The position numbers and the translations under genes were made by a program. DNA of 64,000 nt from Firmicutes bacterium TM09-10 (GTDB lineage: Bacteria; Bacillota; Clostridia; Lachnospirales; Lachnospiraceae): the NCBI GenBank assembly GCA_003481005.1, contig QUKC01000001.1, positions 124,001 through 188,000 of the forward strand, written 5' to 3'. Below, one piece after another: positions 8,243 through 19,200 of this stretch (position 1 is the stretch's first letter; every line of letters starts with the position of its first letter). The notes below the pieces were generated by a model. That model made no database searches. It saw nothing but the letters and a program-made list of their open reading frames with translations, and had not been told where the DNA came from.

Positions 8243-10711
8243 TTATTTCCACAACTTCCGTGCCAGGATGTCCAGCGGCTCTGCGAACCGCTCAAACAGC
8301 CCGTCCTCCGTAATTTCATTTCCATCCTGCGATGCATAATCGTTCCACAGCATGTAGCAGGCTCCCAGCGTCCGGCTCGACCACCGCGGAATCTCCCAGG
8401 TTTGCTCCTGCGTTTCGAAAACGTTCGGCTGCCACTTTTTTTCCAGAAAATCCAGATCCAGACGGTCATAGCCGCCGCCCGGAATCAGGTACAGACTGCT
8501 GCTCAGCGAATTGATGACGGAAAATCCGGCATCATACATTTCCTGCGGATCTGTCCAGTCCGTATCCCATACCTGCAGCTGAATTTTTCTGGAAAGCCCC
8601 GAATAATCCTGTCCGGTCTTCGACAGGCTGCCCCACATGCGGATCGTCTTTTCCGGCGCTGCCTCCGCCACATAGTCCGAAAGCGCTTTCATATAATCCA
8701 CAAAGGCCTTCTGATTCCCAAAATACTCGTCCATGCCGATATGCACCGTCCCCGTTCCGGAAAAAACATCCGACTCCGTCAGGTATTCCGACCAGATCGT
8801 CTCTGCCAGCTTCTGCGCTGCCGGGTTGGATAAATCCAGCTGATCGACACTCTCCGGGTTGCCGGAAAGCCCAAGCTTCGGAAATACTTTTGTAAGTGCC
8901 AGACTGTGGGCGGGCGTGTCGATTTCCGGCACGACCTCAACGCCCATCACCGCAGCGTCCTCGATAAACTGTGCAAATTCTTCTTTGGAATAATACAGAT
9001 CCTGCGACGTAATCGACTGTCCCGCTTTATTTCTCACATCCGATTCCAGCCGAAACCCCGCGTACAACTGTCGCGCACCCTCTTTTGTCCCATCGTAATC
9101 GCTCTGAGAAATGATCTGATTGTCGTTCAAATGAATCTGCAGCGTGTTCATCTGATGCTTTGAAAGCTCCTCTGCAATGCGGTACAGAAGTTCGAGGGAA
9201 ACCGGTCTGCGCCCTACGTCGATTCCAAAGCCCCGGACCGACCACGCCGGATAGTCCCGCAGCACGCCGGCCGGAAGCTGTCCTTCTGATTTCTCCCAAA
9301 GCTGTCCAAGCGCCACACACCCCCAGCGCACCCCGCGCTTCGTCCGCGCCGAAATCGAAATCACGCCCGGACTCTCTGCTTCCAAATTCAGTTCATACCC
9401 CTCGTCTCCAAGCGTCTGTGTCCATTCTTCCCCGTCCCCGACAGCCTTCCGGAAGTTCAGGACGATATCTCCTTCCGTTGGTTTTTCTGTATCCGCCAGC
9501 TTCTCAACCGATACGTCCTGCAGCAACTGTCCGGAAAGCTCCGTTGCAAAAAGCTGCGCCGTCCGCTCCAGCTCCTCGTCCCGGTACACGACCCGGATGA
9601 AACGGGTTGTCCAGTCGGAGGAGGACGACGTGGCGGGAGCGACGACGGGCGCGGCTTCTGAAATCTCATCGGATGGGATCTCCTGCCCGGCGGACTCAAT
9701 TACACCTGTTGCGCTCGCCGGCATCCACTCCATCGCGGTAAAGCCCTCTGGAAGGGTCACTGCCGAGAGGGCTTCCGGTACTTCCTCCCGTTCTCTGTCC
9801 ACTTCCACCAGCTCCGATGCCGGAATCTTTGTCTGTATTCCCGGCAGTTCCTGCATTTCTCCGTCTTTTTCCAGAATAAATCCAAGCTCAACCTGCGTAT
9901 CCGCGATCGTGTCCGTGATTTTTCCGTCCATATTTACCAGCACATCATAATCCGCACCGCCAAAGGAAATGCTGTATGGCTCCGGCACCGTTGGGAGCTC
10001 CAGCGTTCTGCGGCTCCCAGCTTCAATCACAGGTGTTTCAACCACAAAACAATCCTCCAACTGTCCGTACACTTCCAGCTCCTGTACCGAGACGTTCTGA
10101 TAATACAGGCTTAAATCGCTTTCCTCTTTCAAAACGTCCGTCACATGCAGACGAAAATACCGCGCCTCTACAGGCTCATTCAACACAATCTGCTGCTCTT
10201 TTTGCTCCGGCGCCTCTTCAAAAACAGACGCCTGCTGCCAGTTCTCTTTATCCTGGGAATATTCCAGCGCATAGCCTTTCGCATTCGTCCGTTCCCAGTA
10301 TATCCGAACTGCACCGATGCTGACCGGTTCTCCAAAATCCGCCATCAGCCAGTGATCGTTGTTTTCCCAATCGTTTTCCGACGACCAGCGCAGGGTTTCG
10401 TCCGTATGATTTCCGTCCCCCGCATACATCGCCCGAAAGTCCTTGCCTTCCTCGCTGTCCGCTGTCAGCTTCGCTTTTTTCTGTAAAATCAGATTTTCCC
10501 CAACGGTTTCTACCGTCAATCCGGCGTCACATTCTTTCGCACTCCATACCTGCCATAACGGCTGCTCTTTCTCAGAAATTTCTGTCATGCTTTGAGAAGC
10601 AGCTGACATTCCGAGCACTCCTGCAGCAAGCACTGTAACCTGAAGGAATTTTGACACACGGACTGCGTGCAGCAACCTTCCGCTGTCTTTTCCCGTTTTT
10701 TTCTCTCTCAT
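8243..10711 (-). CDS. Secreted GH20 beta-N-acetylhexosaminidase with a discoidin-type carbohydrate-binding domain
   Basis: 822 aa. A basic stretch and hydrophobic segment (residues 20-40) form a signal peptide. Residues about 60-216 resemble an F5/8 type C (CBM32) module (LMADFGEPVSIGAVRIYW, ARYFRLHV). A GH20b domain follows (about 370-485), then the catalytic barrel. VHIGMDEYFG places the catalytic Asp-Glu pair at 661-662, as in family 20 enzymes that release terminal GlcNAc or GalNAc. LQIHLNDNQ and EIDTPAH are further GH20 hallmarks. It probably trims host or wall glycans outside the cell. It lies in a run of minus-strand genes, 36 nt after the YfhO gene. Confidence 0.92.
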   Translation of the reverse strand: MREKKTGKDSGRLLHAVRVSKFLQVTVLAAGVLGMSAASQSMTEISEKEQPLWQVWSAKECDAGLTVETVGENLILQKKAKLTADSEEGKDFRAMYAGDGNHTDETLRWSSENDWENNDHWLMADFGEPVSIGAVRIYWERTNAKGYALEYSQDKENWQQASVFEEAPEQKEQQIVLNEPVEARYFRLHVTDVLKEESDLSLYYQNVSVQELEVYGQLEDCFVVETPVIEAGSRRTLELPTVPEPYSISFGGADYDVLVNMDGKITDTIADTQVELGFILEKDGEMQELPGIQTKIPASELVEVDREREEVPEALSAVTLPEGFTAMEWMPASATGVIESAGQEIPSDEISEAAPVVAPATSSSSDWTTRFIRVVYRDEELERTAQLFATELSGQLLQDVSVEKLADTEKPTEGDIVLNFRKAVGDGEEWTQTLGDEGYELNLEAESPGVISISARTKRGVRWGCVALGQLWEKSEGQLPAGVLRDYPAWSVRGFGIDVGRRPVSLELLYRIAEELSKHQMNTLQIHLNDNQIISQSDYDGTKEGARQLYAGFRLESDVRNKAGQSITSQDLYYSKEEFAQFIEDAAVMGVEVVPEIDTPAHSLALTKVFPKLGLSGNPESVDQLDLSNPAAQKLAETIWSEYLTESDVFSGTGTVHIGMDEYFGNQKAFVDYMKALSDYVAEAAPEKTIRMWGSLSKTGQDYSGLSRKIQLQVWDTDWTDPQEMYDAGFSVINSLSSSLYLIPGGGYDRLDLDFLEKKWQPNVFETQEQTWEIPRWSSRTLGACYMLWNDYASQDGNEITEDGLFERFAEPLDILARKLWK

Positions 10712-10747
10712 GCCGTCTTAGAACCTTTCCAGTCCGATTTTTATCTA

Positions 10748-13531
10748 CTATCCGAAAAATTTCATCACAATTTTTCCAGTCAGAGAAACGACCATTCCAA
10801 TCGTGGGAACCACATAGATTCCTGCAAAAAAAACTCCCAACAGCAGCCGATACAGCATACCGAAGCATTTTTCAGCCTTCCCCTTCTGCTCTGCTGCAAT
10901 TTTCCATCCCGCCTCAGCTTTTCGCCTCGCAAAAAACAGAATCAACAGGAATGCAAACCCCAATATGCTGATGCCAACCCCAGCTTTCAGTCCCGGTTCC
11001 TCAAACGAAAATGCAACTTCATTTTCGCCCTCTGTCAATGTTATCCCCAAAAATCCGCCAAGTATCGGCTCGATATCCACAGCTTTTCCGTTTTGTATAC
11101 ACTTCCATCCATCTATCGCAACGAACGGAACAAACAACGTTTCTCCCTCTGCCGCAGACACACTCACATGAATTTGTGCATTGCGCTCTGAAATGGAACA
11201 TTCTGACAGCTGCAGGATTCTGGCGGTTCCTGACTGCAACGCCGCCTGCCATGCATTCTCATGCAGCGCACCAAGCTCCATCTCCTGTGCTGCGACCAGC
11301 GTCCCCATCCGGTCGGTAACAGAAATCATCACCTCCTGCGCTTCAAAAGTTCCCAACCAAATCAGCCGATGTGCACTCGCCATCTGGTTTTTCTCCGGAA
11401 TTTCAACCGGCTCACCGTTGACTGAAACAAAAATTTCATCCGCGCTTCTTCCTGCATCCAGATACAAAAGCTGCTTGTCCGCCACAGAAATACAAAGCGT
11501 TCCATCCTCCAAAACAAGCTCCTGAGCCGGGAAAACTTCCATAATATTCGTATACTCTTTCGAACCGGCCGTCACATCCACGCTCTGCTCTTCTTCAGAA
11601 GTCTGTCGATGTTTCGTTTCAACATCCTCTGCAGACAGAAGCTCTGCCCAGGCACGCTGATTGGAAAGTACGCTGCCGCTGCCCGACTGCCCCAAAGCTT
11701 CCTTTGAAAATACAAACACATTGCGCAGCATTGTATCGGAAATTTCCGTTCCGCCGACGGCACGCACCGAAACCCAGGGTGCAAGATAACCGAGACTTTC
11801 CAAAACCGCCTTTGTCTGTTTGCTTTCGGTCGGAAAGTATCCGCTGATCGAGCCTTTCCGGTCCACCAATGCAGCGTTGATCGGAAGATCGTCCCGATCT
11901 GCCTCACGCGCAAGCAGCCACGAAGGCTCTGCGGATGCAGCGTTTTCATTCTCCACCTGCTTTGCAATTTCTTTCATCTGTCGGTACGCCGCTTCATTTT
12001 CCTGTCGAACCGCATAATCTGGTGGCAGTAAAATCATTGTATACACACAAAAGCCGCCAACAAGTGCTCCAAGCACCGCCATTCCCGAGAACCCTGCCCC
12101 TCCTGTTTTTTCCCCGGAGGTCTTTGCATGCAGCGCCTTTTGTCCGCACCATGCCGACACTCCAATAAGCAGCAATACAACCGCTGTCACGGCGGTTTCT
12201 TTCGGACACACCTTGCTGATCGCCAGCGAGGAAAACGCCTGCACCAGACGCTCTTCCCAAATGAGTGTCAGGCATACAGCGCCCAATGCGGATACAGCCG
12301 AAGCAACCAGCAGGAGCACACAGCGCAGGCGGAGCCCTGCCGGATGTTTGCAGACATTTTCTGTATGAAAATCATCCGCATCGCGCTCCTTTCTCACCGC
12401 CACAAGTGCCGCCATGCTCAGCACCGCCATGTACCCATAGCGCACCGGGAAGCACACATAGGACCCCATATGCCACAGGAGGTTAGCCGGTTCCAGCAAT
12501 ACCGTCAGCCACAAAAATCCCGTCAGATACAGCCAGAACGGTTCTGCAGCGCTGTGCGTTTCCTGTTCCGCAACGCTACGCCTTTTGGGTTTCCAGAAAC
12601 ATCCCGAAGCAAACAGAAGCCCCATCAGCACCGGATTTGCAATCTGGAACAGCCTCTCAAACAAATCATCCAAACCATGCCGTTTCATCACACCGAAATA
12701 GGACAGATTTTCCCCGGAACGCGCGGACTGCAAAAGCAGAATCGCAGACGGGAGCAGAACCGCCGCCGAAATACAAATTCCGATCAGCGTATCAATTCCC
12801 ATACACCCCATTTTTTTGGTGCGGTTTTCTTTTCTCTCACAGGTATAGAGCCAGATCGCCCCGGCAAAAAGTGAAAACAGAAGCGTCATAAACCCGAGCT
12901 GAATGGACAACATCAGCTGCCATGCGAGCAAAACAGTATACCAGCCGCCCTTTTTCTCCCGCAGCATGCGCAAAAGTGCCAGGCAAAACAGCGGAAAAAT
13001 CACCGGAAAAATCATCCACTTGATGATCTGATAGTTATATGCCATGTACCCGCAGCACGCGTAGCAAACGGCGAGCGCTACATTCCAAAAGCGTCTGCCC
13101 GATGCTGTTTTTTCCAGAAAAATATGCGCTGTAACCGCCGATGCAGTGCTGTAAAGCAGCACCAGCACATTGACCGCCTGATAAATTCTGTTCCGTCCAA
13201 ACAATAGCAAAACATAGTTAAACGGATTGAGCACCTCATTGATCGTATCCGCATACAGATTCGCCCCGCCGGAAACGCTAAAGTCCAGAAACAGATTTTT
13301 CTGTCCTGTCACAACATCGTAAAAATGATACAAAAGCGGCAGATACTGGGAATATAAATCCGTGATCGCCACGGATCCATCCCCGAAGGGATACATTTTT
13401 TTATAAGAAAAAAGCAGGCAAAACAGCGCCACACTGCAAAGTGCAGTAAGCGCCGTCGCCTGCCATGTTTTACGGGATTCTTTTTTCAGTTTTCCATGCC
13501 AGAATACTCTTTGGTCTGTCCGATTTTCCAT
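10748..13531 (-). CDS. YfhO family polytopic membrane protein
   Basis: 927 aa. About 12 membrane helices are visible, with FGDGSVAITDLYSQYLPLL near residues 48-66 and FSGGAN-type sequence after it, which typify the YfhO family (GT-C fold). YfhO proteins in Firmicutes are linked to sugar modification of lipoteichoic acid. A large soluble domain between about 500 and 850 precedes a final pair of helices. It is followed by the GH20 gene and preceded by another GT-C-like gene (26 nt gap), so these look co-transcribed. The acceptor polymer is not known. Confidence 0.85.
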   Translation of the reverse strand: MENRTDQRVFWHGKLKKESRKTWQATALTALCSVALFCLLFSYKKMYPFGDGSVAITDLYSQYLPLLYHFYDVVTGQKNLFLDFSVSGGANLYADTINEVLNPFNYVLLLFGRNRIYQAVNVLVLLYSTASAVTAHIFLEKTASGRRFWNVALAVCYACCGYMAYNYQIIKWMIFPVIFPLFCLALLRMLREKKGGWYTVLLAWQLMLSIQLGFMTLLFSLFAGAIWLYTCERKENRTKKMGCMGIDTLIGICISAAVLLPSAILLLQSARSGENLSYFGVMKRHGLDDLFERLFQIANPVLMGLLFASGCFWKPKRRSVAEQETHSAAEPFWLYLTGFLWLTVLLEPANLLWHMGSYVCFPVRYGYMAVLSMAALVAVRKERDADDFHTENVCKHPAGLRLRCVLLLVASAVSALGAVCLTLIWEERLVQAFSSLAISKVCPKETAVTAVVLLLIGVSAWCGQKALHAKTSGEKTGGAGFSGMAVLGALVGGFCVYTMILLPPDYAVRQENEAAYRQMKEIAKQVENENAASAEPSWLLAREADRDDLPINAALVDRKGSISGYFPTESKQTKAVLESLGYLAPWVSVRAVGGTEISDTMLRNVFVFSKEALGQSGSGSVLSNQRAWAELLSAEDVETKHRQTSEEEQSVDVTAGSKEYTNIMEVFPAQELVLEDGTLCISVADKQLLYLDAGRSADEIFVSVNGEPVEIPEKNQMASAHRLIWLGTFEAQEVMISVTDRMGTLVAAQEMELGALHENAWQAALQSGTARILQLSECSISERNAQIHVSVSAAEGETLFVPFVAIDGWKCIQNGKAVDIEPILGGFLGITLTEGENEVAFSFEEPGLKAGVGISILGFAFLLILFFARRKAEAGWKIAAEQKGKAEKCFGMLYRLLLGVFFAGIYVVPTIGMVVSLTGKIVMKFFG

Positions 13532-13557
13532 TCAGATTTCTCCGTACTCTATCTTCC

Positions 13558-15024
13558 TTAAAGCAGACACCACACTGCCGTCATCGCCGTGCTCAACATG
13601 CAAAATGCCAGCAGCAGTACAAAAAGCACCTGCGATATTGCTCTTTTCACCGCCGGATGCCCGGTCGCATCGCCCTCCCTGCGCCGCATCTCAAGCTGCT
13701 CTTTCGTGCCCTCCTGCCAGATAAACGCCAGCGCAATCGCCGGAAACAGCAGCTCGATTTCCATATATCGAAAATGCATGCTGCATTCCTGCGGATAATC
13801 ATATGCAAACTTCAGATACAGGAGCAGATGCACAAAATAGCCGACCACAAATAAAATCCGGCTCGCAGAATCGATGCCGAAGCGCTTTGCCCGAACGACA
13901 AATACGCGAATAAACGCCATCCATGCTGCCAGCGCCAGCAGCGCACCGACCAGCATCAAAAGCACTGCCAGCACCTTTACACTGCGTCCGACGTCCGCCA
14001 TATCCCATTCGCCCAGCACTGAGGTACGGATGATCTGCATCCACACATTATAGCCGCAGCCCAGCTTAAACTGACGTAAGTTGTCCAACACTTCCGACGG
14101 CACCGGGAACAGGAAACGGTTCAAAACCGGGACATTTCCGGTGTACTGCCAGGAATCCTCCGGCAGCGTATAAATCCACACGAGGGGCATATGGAACTGA
14201 ATCCTATTTCGGATATAAAAGCTCATGCCAAGGGGAATCGAAACTACACCAAACAGAACGTACTGACCGAGCAGCTTCTTTACCGGAACGACGGGAATCG
14301 CAGCATTTCGGGTGTTCTCTACGCTGCGTGCCCTACAATCTCGTCCATTGTCCAGACTTCTTACCAGCATCCAGAGCATCACCGCCGCGATCGGAAAGGC
14401 CATCTGCGCGACACTCTGTTTTGTCAACATACCAAGCGCGATAGAAACCGCCAGCTTTAAGATGTTATGCGCCGTCGGAAAGCGGCTCCACAAAATCGTA
14501 TAGTACACGCACATCACCGTAAACATCAGGCTCATGCAATCGTTGTTCACGCTTCCGGAAAGCAGCACCAGCGCCGGATGGAAGCAAAACAGCAGCAGCA
14601 CAAAGCGTTTTGCCTTTTCCGTCAGGTCAAACTGCTCTGCAATTCGCAAAAGGAACCAGAGAATAAGCAGCGAACAGACAAACGGGACGATCTGGATTGA
14701 CTCCTCCAGCACATCCGTATTGGAAATAAAAAGAGAGCAAAGCTTCATCCACAGTGCGCACAGATAATGGTGCAGCGGCGGATGGTTGAACTGATAAACG
14801 GTCGTCGGGTCAAAATCCGGCAGCTTCCAGTTTTCATATAAATACTGGATATATGCCAGATGTCCGCCTGTCACCGTATGCCCGGCATCCAGATCGATCA
14901 TCCCGATATCATACTGTCTGTCATAGATCGTGGAAAAAAGCACATAAAACAGGCGCAGCATACAGCCTGCCGCCAGTATCACATCCATTTTGATCCGATC
15001 TGTCCTTTTTCCCACTTTCTCCAT
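13558..15024 (-). CDS. GT-C/family 39-type membrane glycosyltransferase
   Basis: 488 aa from ATG 15024, chosen because GGGGGAG precedes it; an in-frame ATG 12 nt earlier has no such site. The protein is mostly hydrophobic, about 11 helices. An acidic motif just after helix 1 (GMIDLDAGH) and QFNHPPLHHY in the first loop match the layout of ArnT/PMT-like enzymes, which use polyprenyl-phosphate sugars outside the membrane. It heads the run that includes the YfhO gene. The donor and acceptor are not predictable. Confidence 0.8.
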   Translation of the reverse strand: MEKVGKRTDRIKMDVILAAGCMLRLFYVLFSTIYDRQYDIGMIDLDAGHTVTGGHLAYIQYLYENWKLPDFDPTTVYQFNHPPLHHYLCALWMKLCSLFISNTDVLEESIQIVPFVCSLLILWFLLRIAEQFDLTEKAKRFVLLLFCFHPALVLLSGSVNNDCMSLMFTVMCVYYTILWSRFPTAHNILKLAVSIALGMLTKQSVAQMAFPIAAVMLWMLVRSLDNGRDCRARSVENTRNAAIPVVPVKKLLGQYVLFGVVSIPLGMSFYIRNRIQFHMPLVWIYTLPEDSWQYTGNVPVLNRFLFPVPSEVLDNLRQFKLGCGYNVWMQIIRTSVLGEWDMADVGRSVKVLAVLLMLVGALLALAAWMAFIRVFVVRAKRFGIDSASRILFVVGYFVHLLLYLKFAYDYPQECSMHFRYMEIELLFPAIALAFIWQEGTKEQLEMRRREGDATGHPAVKRAISQVLFVLLLAFCMLSTAMTAVWCLL

Positions 15025-15139
15025 GCTCTCCCCCATTTCGTGCCCCGCGCTGCAGTAGTTTGACGCTGCGCCGTTCTTACATCCGCGCTATAATTTTTAT
15101 GCCCGTGCCTCAGTTTTTGACTGCACGGCGCGGCCAGCT

Positions 15140-15826
15140 TTAATGCAGCAAAATCATCGAAAACAGTACGGTAAGGATACCGCAGACACCGATCGCCAGT
15201 CCGCTCATGGCGCCCTCTGTTTCTCCCAACTCAATCGCCTTGGATGTTCCCACCGCGTGGGAGCATGCGCCGATGGAAATTCCGGCGATCATCGGATCGT
15301 TTACCCGGAAAAGTCTGATCAGTGTCGGTGCAAAAATGCTTCCCAGAATGCCGGTAAAAATAACCGCAACAACGGTAATGGGCACCATTCCTCCGTGTCC
15401 CTCTGCAACGCTGACTGCGATGGGTGTCGTAACGGACTTCGGAATGAGCGAGACTGTCATCGCCTCGTCCATGCCAAACAGCTTACACATCAGCAGCACG
15501 CTCCCCATCGATGCAAGAGATCCGCAGGACGCACCGACTACGATGGGAAGCCAGTTTTTCTTTAACAGCTCTGCCCGCGTGTAGATCGAAACTGCAAGAC
15601 ATGCCGTTGCAGGTGCGAGGAACATGTTGATAAGCGCTCCGCCTTCATTATATTCCTCATACGGAATTTTAAAGATCAGTAAAACGCCGGATACGATCAC
15701 AATTGCAAGCACAAGGGGATTGCACAGCACCAATCCGGTCTTTTTGCGGATCCAGGTTCCAACCCAGAATGCGGCGATACTTAATCCGATTCCGAAAAAC
15801 GGAGACAAAAACAGTTCATGCATCAT
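15140..15826 (-). CDS. lrgB: LrgB/CidB family membrane protein
   Basis: 228 aa, all hydrophobic. IPKSVTTPIAVSVAEGHGG and ISIGACSHAVGTSKAIELGE are the family signatures. LrgB acts with LrgA in the membrane; in other Firmicutes the pair affects murein hydrolase activity and pyruvate or by-product transport. Its ATG overlaps the lrgA stop by 4 nt. Confidence 0.92.
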   Translation of the reverse strand: MMHELFLSPFFGIGLSIAAFWVGTWIRKKTGLVLCNPLVLAIVIVSGVLLIFKIPYEEYNEGGALINMFLAPATACLAVSIYTRAELLKKNWLPIVVGASCGSLASMGSVLLMCKLFGMDEAMTVSLIPKSVTTPIAVSVAEGHGGMVPITVVAVIFTGILGSIFAPTLIRLFRVNDPMIAGISIGACSHAVGTSKAIELGETEGAMSGLAIGVCGILTVLFSMILLH

Positions 15827-16197
15827 TCTTTTGCCCTCCCGCTTTTCTTTTTCTGCATCAAATACAGCGCGAGCTTCATGCTGTATGCCGTCACTGCAAA
15901 TGTCACCACCGTACTCACCACGCAGATCACGATCAGCTGCACCACCCAGTTTTTCAGGACGTCAAAATAGTTGATGATGCTGACTCCCGCCGGGATAAAA
16001 AAGAATGCCATATTTTCCAGCAGAAAATCCGATTTTTCGCGGATATGGTCTACCTTCAGAATATGTACGCACAACAGAATGAACAGCAAAATCATGCCGA
16101 TCACGCTCGCTGGGAAAGAAAACGGAAGAAGCTTTTCGATAATCTGAGAAATCCAGCAGATCGAAAAGATAATTCCTACCTGTGTTACGATTTTCAA
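15823..16197 (-). CDS. lrgA: LrgA/CidA family holin-like protein
   Basis: 124 aa with four membrane helices. The family core LPFSFPASVIGMILLFILL is present at about 24-42, followed by FFIPAGVSII. It is translated together with lrgB (4-nt overlap). No LytTR regulator gene is adjacent. Confidence 0.9.
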   Translation of the reverse strand: MKIVTQVGIIFSICWISQIIEKLLPFSFPASVIGMILLFILLCVHILKVDHIREKSDFLLENMAFFFIPAGVSIINYFDVLKNWVVQLIVICVVSTVVTFAVTAYSMKLALYLMQKKKSGRAKE

Positions 16198-16231
16198 GTC
16201 TTAATTTCCTCCTTTGATCCGGTGCTGCCCC

Positions 16232-19200
16232 TTAAAGCAGGCAGCGCTGCATATCTTTTATCATCTGTTCCGCCTGCGAAAGCAGGTCTTCAGAGTTTTT
16301 CTCCACTACATTACTCCTTTTGAACTGATAAGTAAAGACCGGATTCCCCTGAGGTAAAAACTTTAAACTGTTCCCATATTGTTCGAAAAGCATCGGGATA
16401 TTTTCCCCGTGCACCCGTGCGTCCGGTCTGTATACAAAGCGTAGCTCCCCCGGACGCCCCTTGATTTCCATAATATAAAGCTTGTGCGCCTGCGCCCGCA
16501 AAAGCGCAATCCGCAGCAAATTGTCCACGGACTTCGGCACGGTTCCGAAGCGGTCGAGCAGCTCTTCTTTCATCTCTGCACTCTCGCTTTCCGTCTCCAC
16601 GCCGGCGATTCGCTTGTAAATGTCGAGCTTCTGCTGCTCATTGACAATGTAAGAAGCCGGAATATAAGCGTCCACCTCCAGCTCCACCGTCGTAAGAAAG
16701 TCCGGTGCAGTGTCCTCGCCCTTTAAATTCTTTACCGCTTCGTTCAACATTTTACAATATAAATCATAGCCAACCGCTTCCATATGACCATGCTGACGCT
16801 CTCCCAAAAGGTTGCCCGCGCCGCGGATCTCCAAATCCTTCATTGCAATCTTAAAACCGCTGCCCAGATCGGTAAACTCCCGGATCGCCGCCAAACGCTT
16901 TTCTGCAATTTCCCGCAGCACCTTGTCCCGCTTATACATCAAAAATGCATAAGCCGTCCGGTTCGAGCGCCCGACACGTCCGCGCAGCTGATACAGCTGG
17001 GACAATCCCATTCGGTCAGAATCGTGGATGATGATCGTGTTGACGTTGGAAATGTCCAGTCCGGTTTCGATGATCGTCGTCGCAACCAGGATGTCGATTT
17101 CGCCGTTGATAAAGCTAAACATGATTTTTTCCAGCTCTCTCTCCGACATCTGTCCGTGTGCAAATGCCACATTCGCATCCGGCACCATTTCCCCAATCTT
17201 TGCTGCCATATCTGCAATCGTATTGACGCGGTTGTATACATAATACACCTGACCATTCCGGGACAGCTCACGGGTGATCGCCTCACGCACCATTTCTTCA
17301 TTATATTCCATCACATAGGTCTGGATCGGCTGACGTTCCTCCGGCGCTTCCTCCAGCACGCTCATGTCGCGGATACCGACCAGAGACATATGCAGGGTCC
17401 GTGGAATCGGCGTTGCCGTCAGGGTCAGCACATCCACGTTCTCTTTCATTTTCTTGATCTTTTCCTTATGGGTCACGCCAAAGCGCTGCTCCTCGTCGAT
17501 CATCAAAAGACCAAGATCCTTATATTGCATATCCGATGAAAGCACGCGATGTGTCCCGATCACGATATCCACCAGACCTTTTTTGAGATCCTCGATCACC
17601 TTTTTCTGCTGCGCAGGCGTCCGAAACCGCGACATCTGCTCAATCCGGATCGGATAATCCTTCATCCGCTGCACAAAGGTATTGTAGTGCTGCTGCGCCA
17701 GAATCGTCGTCGGCACCAGAAAAACAACCTGCTTGCCGTCCTGCACCGCCTTAAATGCCGCGCGGATTGCAACCTCGGTTTTGCCATAGCCAACGTCCCC
17801 GCAGATCAGGCGATCCATGATTTTGTTGCTCTCCATGTCCCGCTTCGTCGCCGCAATTGCCATCAGCTGGTCATCCGTTTCCTCAAACGGGAACATTTCT
17901 TCAAACTCCCGCTGCCAGACCGTATCCTCCGAAAAAGCGTATCCCTTCCCGTTCTGGCGCGCCGCATACAGCTCCACCAGATCCTTTGCGACCTCATCCA
18001 CTGCCGCCCGGACACGGGTCTTGGTCTTGTGCCACTCCTGCGTTCCGAGCTTGTTTAACTTCGGTTTTTTCGCTGCATCGGCGGATGCGTACTTCTGAAT
18101 CGCGTCCAGACCGGTTGCCAGCACATAGAGGTTTCCTCCGTCCCGGTACGAAATTTTCATGTAATCCCGGACCGTTCCCTCCATCTCGACCTTTTCGATG
18201 CCCTGATAAATGCCGAGACCGTGCGTCTCATGTACGACATAATCCCCGACCTTCAGCTCCCCGAAATCACGGATTTTCGTGCCCTCATAACGCTGAATTT
18301 TCCGCTTTTTCTTTTTGGGCGCACCAAAAATATCTCCCTCCGAAATGACCGCGAATTTCAGCATTGGGTATTCAAAACCCTTTTCCACATGTCCGTAAAA
18401 AAGCTCTGTCTCGCCGGGCAAAACCTCCCGGTCAGGGTCTTCGCTGTAAAAGGCGCTCAGCTCCTGCTCCCGCAGATCGGCTGCCAGACGCTTCGCCCGG
18501 GTCCGGGATGCACATAACAAAAGCACTCTGCTGCCATTTTTCTTGTAACGTTTTAAGTCCTTTAACAGAGCTTCAAAACTGTTGTTATAGGACGGCATGC
18601 TGCGCACCGTGATCTCAAACCTGCGATCCGGCTTAAACAGGCTGCTCTTTGCATCCAGTGCGGCGAGTGACGCTGCCCGATACTGCGACAGCTTCCCTGC
18701 AATTTCCTTTTCGGGATACAAAAGCTGCGCCTGTCCCGGCAGGATATAGCCTTTTTCCAGACGTCCGGTCATGCTCTCCCGAAATTCTGTTTCAAGTGCG
18801 TTCGCCGTCTCCGACAAATGCTGTGGCTCATCCAGAAAAACTGCCGTCGTTTCCGGATGAAAAAATTCCAGAAAGGACTCCGTCTGCGGATAAAAATAAT
18901 GCACGAAGCTTTCCAGATTGACTACACTGCCAAACTCCTGCGCAGACTCTTCGATTTCTTTGATCTGCGTCTCAATCCGGTGCGCTGCCTCCGGATTGCC
19001 CTGCTCCCGCAATTTTTTGGCATATTGCTTCGTCTCTTTTTTGATTCTCGCAAAGCCGTCCTGCCTGCGCGCCTCCGAAAGCATCAGCTCCGTTGCCGGA
19101 TAAATCGCAATCTCATCCAGATTTTCCACCGAACGCTGGGACAGCACGTCAAAGCTTCGAATCGACTCTACGCTGTCTCCCCACAGCTCGATCCGATACG

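Noticed and set aside
12128..12874. 248-codon frame opposite the YfhO gene
   Set aside because: Shadow of a GC-rich, hydrophobic coding strand; no supporting start site or motif.
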